A DNA stretch of 6,118 bases from JAFAGX01 sp035501575 (GTDB lineage Bacteria > Acidobacteriota > Terriglobia > Terriglobales > Acidobacteriaceae): contig DATJVZ010000176.1 of assembly GCA_035501575.1 (NCBI GenBank), positions 1 through 6,118 on the forward strand. The letters run 5' to 3'. Below are positions 6,034 through 6,118 of the stretch, piece by piece; position 1 is the stretch's first letter; each line of letters opens with the position of its first letter. A program made the translations under genes and the position numbers. Under the pieces are notes generated by a model. It did no database searches, was not told where the DNA came from, and saw only the letters and a list, made by a program, of their open reading frames with translations.

Positions 6034-6118
6034 CACCACGCCCACGACCGAGCTCGCGGTGCAGCCAGGCCCGGGCCGTGCTCCAGTCGCGCGATACCGT
6101 GACCGCGGATACCTTGAG
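6023..6118 (-). CDS. ECF-type RNA polymerase sigma factor, C-terminal 31 residues only
   Basis: A minus frame is open from the right edge to the TGA at 6025-6023. The visible protein begins LKVSAVTVSRDWSTARAWLH and ends RELGRGRGDGC. The segment V-S-x-x-T-V-x-R-D-W-x-x-A-R-A-W-L-x-R-E-L is the region 4.2 helix-turn-helix ending typical of the ECF sigma factors named TIGR02999 (Sig-70_X6) in Planctomycetes and Acidobacteria. Region 4.2 reads the -35 promoter element; the core-binding region 2 lies outside the window. Such sigma genes are often found beside Ser/Thr kinase genes, and here the stop lies 11 bases inside the kinase gene. The short Gly/Arg tail after REL is probably non-essential. 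A LuxR-type helix-turn-helix is the alternative, but the D-W-x-x-A-R-A-W-L pattern favours ECF sigma. Only 31 residues are seen, which limits certainty. Confidence 0.8.
   Translation of the reverse strand, partial: LKVSAVTVSRDWSTARAWLHRELGRGRGDGC

Noticed and set aside
6034..6045. GTG at 6045 as the kinase start
   Set aside because: It adds only four residues (MGVV) and has no Shine-Dalgarno site. The family normally begins right at the M-D-x-E-R-W segment, which matches the ATG at 6033. The frame also stays open to the right edge, but only because the sigma gene occupies that DNA in another frame.

Overview
The window carries four genes, all on the minus strand, so they read from right to left. 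Two of them run off the ends. The mix suggests an Acidobacteriota genome, with a related large-genome soil lineage as the alternative: GC-rich DNA, an ECF sigma factor ending of the type common in Acidobacteria and Planctomycetes, a very large membrane Ser/Thr kinase with a TPR tail, and a secreted parallel beta-helix protein. This placement rests on gene style only; there is no rRNA or other phylogenetic marker here.

Right to left: (1) 6023-6118 is the last 31 codons of an ECF-type RNA polymerase sigma factor (region 4.2 recognition helix). (2) Overlapping its stop, 2488-6033 encodes a transmembrane Ser/Thr protein kinase of about 1181 residues: a short N-terminal helical segment, a complete kinase domain with all catalytic motifs, one membrane helix, a FlgO/TolB-like domain, then about fifteen TPR-type repeats, the last eleven at an almost perfect 40-residue pitch. 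(3) After a 291-base gap holding an 18-bp near-palindrome and a strong ribosome binding site, 937-2196 encodes an exported right-handed beta-helix protein of 419 residues. (4) After a 325-base gap that starts with a perfect 14-bp hairpin, 1-611 encodes most of a PhoU protein (phosphate signalling and transport regulator), cut off at the left edge.

The clearest functional unit is the sigma factor and kinase pair. Their reading frames overlap by 11 bases, which implies co-transcription and probably coupled translation. The plausible model is a one-membrane receptor kinase that senses something outside the cytoplasm through its TPR array and controls the partner sigma factor by phosphorylation. 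This is known for the ECF43/PknT type pair in Vibrio but is only inferred here. The beta-helix gene and phoU look like separate transcription units; nothing in the sequence ties them to the kinase. I do not see mobile elements, CRISPR arrays, tRNA or rRNA genes.
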